A DNA stretch of 8,947 nt, from positions 1-8,947 of the forward strand of contig DGIZ01000176.1 of NCBI GenBank assembly GCA_002386585.1. The letters run 5' to 3'. Origin of the DNA: Brevundimonas sp. UBA4609 (GTDB taxonomy: Bacteria; Pseudomonadota; Alphaproteobacteria; Caulobacterales; Caulobacteraceae). Both the position numbers and the translations under genes were made by a program. Shown here in pieces: positions 6,482-8,947 of the stretch. Under the pieces are notes generated by a model, which was not told where the DNA came from, did no database searches, and saw only the letters and a program-made list of their open reading frames with translations. Positions within the stretch are counted from its first letter, which is position 1. Every line of letters starts with the position of its first letter.

Positions 6482-6497
6482 GGCGCCGCGCGGCGCC
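6482..6497. repeat. Perfect 16-bp GC palindrome before the TRIC gene
   Basis: GGCGCCGC (6482-6489) is immediately followed by its exact reverse complement GCGGCGCC (6490-6497). The palindrome ends six bases before the first ATG of the TRIC gene and abuts the only Shine-Dalgarno-like run (GGGG, 6500-6503). It could be an operator or a structure that limits translation. In GC-rich DNA a chance origin is also possible. Confidence 0.5.
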
Positions 6498-6503
6498 CTG
6501 GGG

Positions 6504-7166
6504 ATGATGACGATGTTGGAGCCGATCGCGGGCGCAGACCTGGTTCGTCCGGCTGCGGTGCTGCCGTTGCTGGATTTCGCGGGCGTGGCCGTGTTCGCCG
6601 CCACCGGCGCCCTGGCCGCCGCGCGCGAGAAGCATGACGTCCTGACCTTCGCCTTCTTCGCCGCCGTCACCGGCATGGGCGGCGGTACGCTGCGCGACCT
6701 GCTGATCGGGGCGCCGGTGTTCTGGGTGCAGGACTGGGTCTATGTCGCCGTCTGCCTCGTGGTGGCGGTCGGCTTCTGGATGCTGGGTTCGCGGTCGTGG
6801 CGTTTCCGCGCCCTGCTGTGGCTGGATGCGGTCGGGTTGGCGGCCTATGGCGTCATGGGCGCGGCCAAGGCGGCGACCTATGGCGTGACGCCTCTGATCT
6901 GCATCGTCATGGGCGTGCTGACGGCCTGTTTCGGCGGCATCGTGCGCGACGTGCTGGCGCACCAGCCCTCCATCCTGCTGCGGCGCGAACTGAACATCAC
7001 CGCGGCCCTGGTGTCGGCGGCCCTGTTCGTCGGGCTGAAGGCCCTGAGTCTGCCGACATGGCCCGCCGTGGCGGTGGCCGTCGTGGCCGGATTCGGCGTG
7101 CGCGCCGGCGCCCTGAAGTGGGGCTGGAGCCTGCCCGCCTTCCCGACCGCCGCATCGCGCTATTGA
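6504..7166 (+). CDS. TRIC / UPF0126 (YicG-like) family membrane protein
   Basis: The bacterial family is homologous to trimeric intracellular cation channels and is predicted to pass monovalent cations across the inner membrane. The 220 residues form seven hydrophobic segments arranged as two similar three-helix halves plus a last helix. The family's glycine-rich signature appears twice: TGMGGGTLRD (56-65) and ACFGGIVRD (141-149). The halves also match at DFAGVAVFAATGALAAA (24-40) and DAVGLAAYGVMGAAKA (108-123). The start may be ATG 6504, 6507 or 6513. GGGG at 6500-6503 is too close to the first, so 6513 (nine bases away) is the best translational start and would shorten the protein by three residues. 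Its stop overlaps the Shine-Dalgarno of the next gene, so the two are likely an operon. Confidence 0.93.
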   Translation: MMTMLEPIAGADLVRPAAVLPLLDFAGVAVFAATGALAAAREKHDVLTFAFFAAVTGMGGGTLRDLLIGAPVFWVQDWVYVAVCLVVAVGFWMLGSRSWRFRALLWLDAVGLAAYGVMGAAKAATYGVTPLICIVMGVLTACFGGIVRDVLAHQPSILLRRELNITAALVSAALFVGLKALSLPTWPAVAVAVVAGFGVRAGALKWGWSLPAFPTAASRY

Positions 7167-7174
7167 GGCTGTCC

Positions 7175-7573
7175 ATGAGCGAGATTCCCGCCGCCTATGC
7201 CGCCGCGCCGCGCTGGGCTTTCGGCGACAGCCCCGAACTGGCGGACGAACTGCTGGCCCTGGTTCTGGCCGGCGGCAAGCGCGCGACCTGTTCGTCGCTG
7301 GCGTCATGCGAGGCCGACATCATGCCGACCGTGGGCGAGGTCAGCGTCATTCTGGACGGCGCCGGAGTCCCTCGCTGCGCGATCCGCACGACCGAAGTCG
7401 AGATCATGCCCTTCGAACAGGTCAGCGAGGACTTCGCCCGCGCCGAGGGGGAGGGCGACCTGACCTATGCGTGGTGGCGCGACGCGCACGAGGCCTATTA
7501 CCGCCGCGAAGGCACCTGGGCGCCGGGCATGAAGGTGGTCTGCGAACGCTTTGAACTGGTCGAGGTCTTCTGA
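7175..7573 (+). CDS. ASCH domain-containing protein (YhfF-like)
   Basis: ASCH domains share the PUA-like beta-barrel fold and are linked to RNA binding; some members act on modified nucleosides or cut RNA. The 132 residues are close to the length of YhfF-type single-domain members. The family hallmark WAFGDSPELADELLALVLAG (14-33) is followed by GKRATCSSL (34-42) with the conserved Lys35. PTVGE (51-55), a REG-type segment (111-113), and a closing VVCERFELVE strand follow. I chose the ATG at 7175 because GAGG (7165-7168) lies six bases upstream and the hallmark follows directly. The longer in-frame extension through the TRIC gene is a shadow. It begins eight bases after the TRIC stop and is presumably translationally coupled to it. 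The substrate is not known. Confidence 0.9.
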   Translation: MSEIPAAYAAAPRWAFGDSPELADELLALVLAGGKRATCSSLASCEADIMPTVGEVSVILDGAGVPRCAIRTTEVEIMPFEQVSEDFARAEGEGDLTYAWWRDAHEAYYRREGTWAPGMKVVCERFELVEVF

Positions 7574-7583
7574 TCGCGCCGTC

Positions 7584-7641
7584 ACGAAAACTCCTCACGC
7601 CGGTCATGGCGATGCGCGGGAATCAGGCGTAGGATTTTCGT
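7584..7641. repeat. Spaced inverted repeat in the ASCH-HNH intergenic region
   Basis: ACGAAAA (7584-7590) is mirrored by TTTTCGT (7635-7641). Allowing one extra base, the arms extend to ACGAAAACTCCT and AGGATTTTCGT. A GAATC, which is a GANTC site of the CcrM type, lies between them at 7620-7624. This 141-bp gap probably holds the promoter of the HNH gene. The repeat may be an operator or chance. Confidence 0.3.
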
Positions 7642-7714
7642 CAGCAGACCAAGGAAGGAGACGTGTCTTCAGTCCTGTCGCGTCGATAACCCCCCGTATG
7701 AGCGGGAGGGCCTG

Positions 7715-8284
7715 ATGCAGGTCCTGACCCGCCCGCCGTCCGGCTTTCCAGCCCTGGTGCTGAACGCCGATTTCAGGCCCTTGTCCTACTTCCCCCTGTC
7801 GCTCTGGCCCTGGGAAGAGGTGGTGAAAGCCGTGTGGCAGGATCGCGTCGACGTGGTCGCCACCTATGACAAGGTCGTCCGCAGTCCTTCGCTGGAGATG
7901 CAGCTGCCCAGCGTGGTCTGCCTGAAGTCCTATGTGGATCAGGACCGCAAGCCGGCCTTCACCCGCTTCAACGTCTTCCTGCGCGACGGTTTCGCCTGCC
8001 AGTATTGCGGCGAGCCGGGCACGTCCCAGGATCTGACCTTCGACCACGTCATCCCGCGCTCGCGCGGCGGGCGTACGACGTGGCAGAACATCGTCGCCGC
8101 CTGCGGTCCCTGCAACCTGCGCAAGGGCGGTCGTACGCCCGGTCAGGCGCACATGCCCCTGCGCCGCACCGCCCACCAGCCCAGCGCCTGGCAGCTTCAG
8201 CAGGCGGGGCGGCGCTTCCCGCCCCACTTCCTGCACCAGAGCTGGCTCGACTATCTCTACTGGGACATCGAGCTGGAGCCCTAG
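7715..8284 (+). CDS. HNH endonuclease family protein
   Basis: This is a chromosomal, stand-alone HNH protein of 189 residues. Widespread members of this type carry an N-terminal domain before the nuclease fold, and their cell role is unclear. The N-terminal part (about 13-75) has ALVLNADFRPLSYFPLSLW and VVKAVWQDRVDVV, which are usual for this group. The zinc-bound HNH module runs from FNVFLRDGFACQYCG (85-99) through the DHVIPRSRGG core (110-119), N125, and CGPCNLRKGGRTP (130-142). The zinc ligands are C95, C98, C130 and C133, and the catalytic His is H111. The motif is intact, so it is probably active. GGGAGGG (7704-7710) lies four bases before the ATG. No methylase or toxin partner is next to it, which argues against a restriction system. 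Confidence 0.92.
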   Translation: MQVLTRPPSGFPALVLNADFRPLSYFPLSLWPWEEVVKAVWQDRVDVVATYDKVVRSPSLEMQLPSVVCLKSYVDQDRKPAFTRFNVFLRDGFACQYCGEPGTSQDLTFDHVIPRSRGGRTTWQNIVAACGPCNLRKGGRTPGQAHMPLRRTAHQPSAWQLQQAGRRFPPHFLHQSWLDYLYWDIELEP

Positions 8285-8297
8285 CGCGCCGCCTGCC

Positions 8298-8947
8298 TTA
8301 GCTGGCTGAGTAGCTGGTCTTGGTCTGGGTGTAGAAGTCTGCGGCGGCGAAGCCCTGCTCGCGCGGGCCGTAGCTGGACTTCTTCGTGCCGCCGAAGGGG
8401 ACGTGATAGTCGACGCCCGCCGTGGCCAGGTTGACCATGGTCATGCCCGCCTTGGCGCGGCGCTGGAAGTCGCGGGCGTGTTTCAGCGACTGGGTGACGA
8501 TGCCCGCCGACAGGCCGAACTCCACCCCGTTGGCGACCGCCAGGGCCTCTTCATAGGAGGCGACGCGGATGGTCGAGGCGACGGGGCCGAACACTTCCTC
8601 GGTGTTGATGCGGGCGTCGGCCTGGGTGTCGACGATCAGGGTCGGCTGGACGTACCAGCCCGGCTTGTCGAGGCTGAGACGTTCGCCGCCTGCCAGCACG
8701 CGGCCCCCGCCGTCGCGGGCGATGTCGATGTAGTCGTAGGAGACCTGGCGCTGGGCCTCGGTCACGGCCGGACCCATCTGGGTCGCAGGGTCCAGGGCGT
8801 CGCCGACGCGCAAGGCCTTCACCTTCTCGGCCAGGGCGGCGACGAAGCGGTCGTGGATTCCGTCCTGCACGATCAGGCGGCTGGAGGCGGTGCAGCGTTG
8901 CCCGGTGGCGAAGAAGCTGCCGTCCAGGGCGATGGCCACGGCGCGCT
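8298..8947 (-). CDS. Aldehyde dehydrogenase, alpha-ketoglutaric semialdehyde dehydrogenase-like (5' truncated)
   Basis: The frame enters from the right edge and ends at TAA (8300-8298); about 216 of an expected 480-520 residues are visible. The NAD(P)-dependent family oxidises aldehydes to acids through a catalytic Cys, seen here in FFATGQRCTASSR. EVFGPVASTIRV and the C-terminal AGVDYHVPFGGTKKSSYGPR block are also conserved. This last block and GQRCTASSR closely resemble alpha-ketoglutaric semialdehyde (2,5-dioxovalerate) dehydrogenases, which finish the non-phosphorylated pentose, sugar-acid or hydroxyproline routes. The substrate assignment is by recalled resemblance. The N-terminal cofactor domain lies outside the window. 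The gene converges with the HNH gene; only 13 bases separate the stops. Confidence 0.88.
   Translation of the reverse strand, partial: RAVAIALDGSFFATGQRCTASSRLIVQDGIHDRFVAALAEKVKALRVGDALDPATQMGPAVTEAQRQVSYDYIDIARDGGGRVLAGGERLSLDKPGWYVQPTLIVDTQADARINTEEVFGPVASTIRVASYEEALAVANGVEFGLSAGIVTQSLKHARDFQRRAKAGMTMVNLATAGVDYHVPFGGTKKSSYGPREQGFAAADFYTQTKTSYSAS

Noticed and set aside
7715..8284. Restriction-modification or homing-endonuclease system around the HNH gene
   Set aside because: No methylase, intron or intein boundary, or specificity gene is present; neighbours are an ASCH gene and an aldehyde dehydrogenase.
1..8947. CRISPR array, insertion sequence, prophage, tRNA or rRNA
   Set aside because: I saw no regularly spaced repeats, transposase motifs, phage genes or cloverleaf-like segments on either strand by reading.

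Overview
The window looks like ordinary chromosomal DNA from a motile, high-GC alphaproteobacterium, most likely Caulobacterales (Brevundimonas- or Caulobacter-like). This rests on the GC-rich codon use, a flagellar cluster in which fliO-fliP diverges from flgB-flgC-fliE, and a CtrA-type box (TTAA-N7-TTTA) between the two arms. The genus is an inference. I see no mobile element, CRISPR array, phage gene, tRNA or rRNA. I also see no convincing new multi-gene system.

Layout. (1) Positions 3-1451, +: the C-terminal part of a large alpha-helical, TPR-like protein, cut by the left edge. (2) A bidirectional intrinsic terminator at 1451-1484 separates it from a convergent HU-type DNA-binding protein gene (1526-1804, -). 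(3) Positions 1927-4361 hold a flagellar block. fliP and fliO read leftward with overlapping stop and start, and flgB, flgC and fliE read rightward. The 154-bp divergent control region between them carries the CtrA-like site. FliO and FliP belong to the flagellar export gate. FlgB and FlgC are proximal rod proteins, and FliE joins the MS ring to the rod. The block therefore encodes early, cell-proximal basal-body parts, which fits control by a cell-cycle regulator. (4) Positions 4383-5698, -: gluQRS, a tRNA-Asp queuosine-modifying enzyme, is followed closely by an unrecognised, lower-GC small gene. (5) Positions 5788-6441, +: an AlkA-like DNA glycosylase diverges from gluQRS. (6) Positions 6504-7573, +: a TRIC/UPF0126 membrane protein and an ASCH-domain protein form a tight two-gene unit preceded by a perfect 16-bp palindrome. 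(7) Positions 7715-8284, +: an HNH endonuclease-family protein. (8) Positions 8298-8947, -: the C-terminal half of an aldehyde dehydrogenase resembling alpha-ketoglutaric semialdehyde dehydrogenase, cut by the right edge.

The flagellar genes clearly work together. The rest are housekeeping or stress genes with no shared pathway that I can see. The most useful points for follow-up are the divergent CtrA-like control region, the unrecognised gene behind gluQRS, the zinc-less GluQRS, and the palindrome at the start of the TRIC-ASCH unit.
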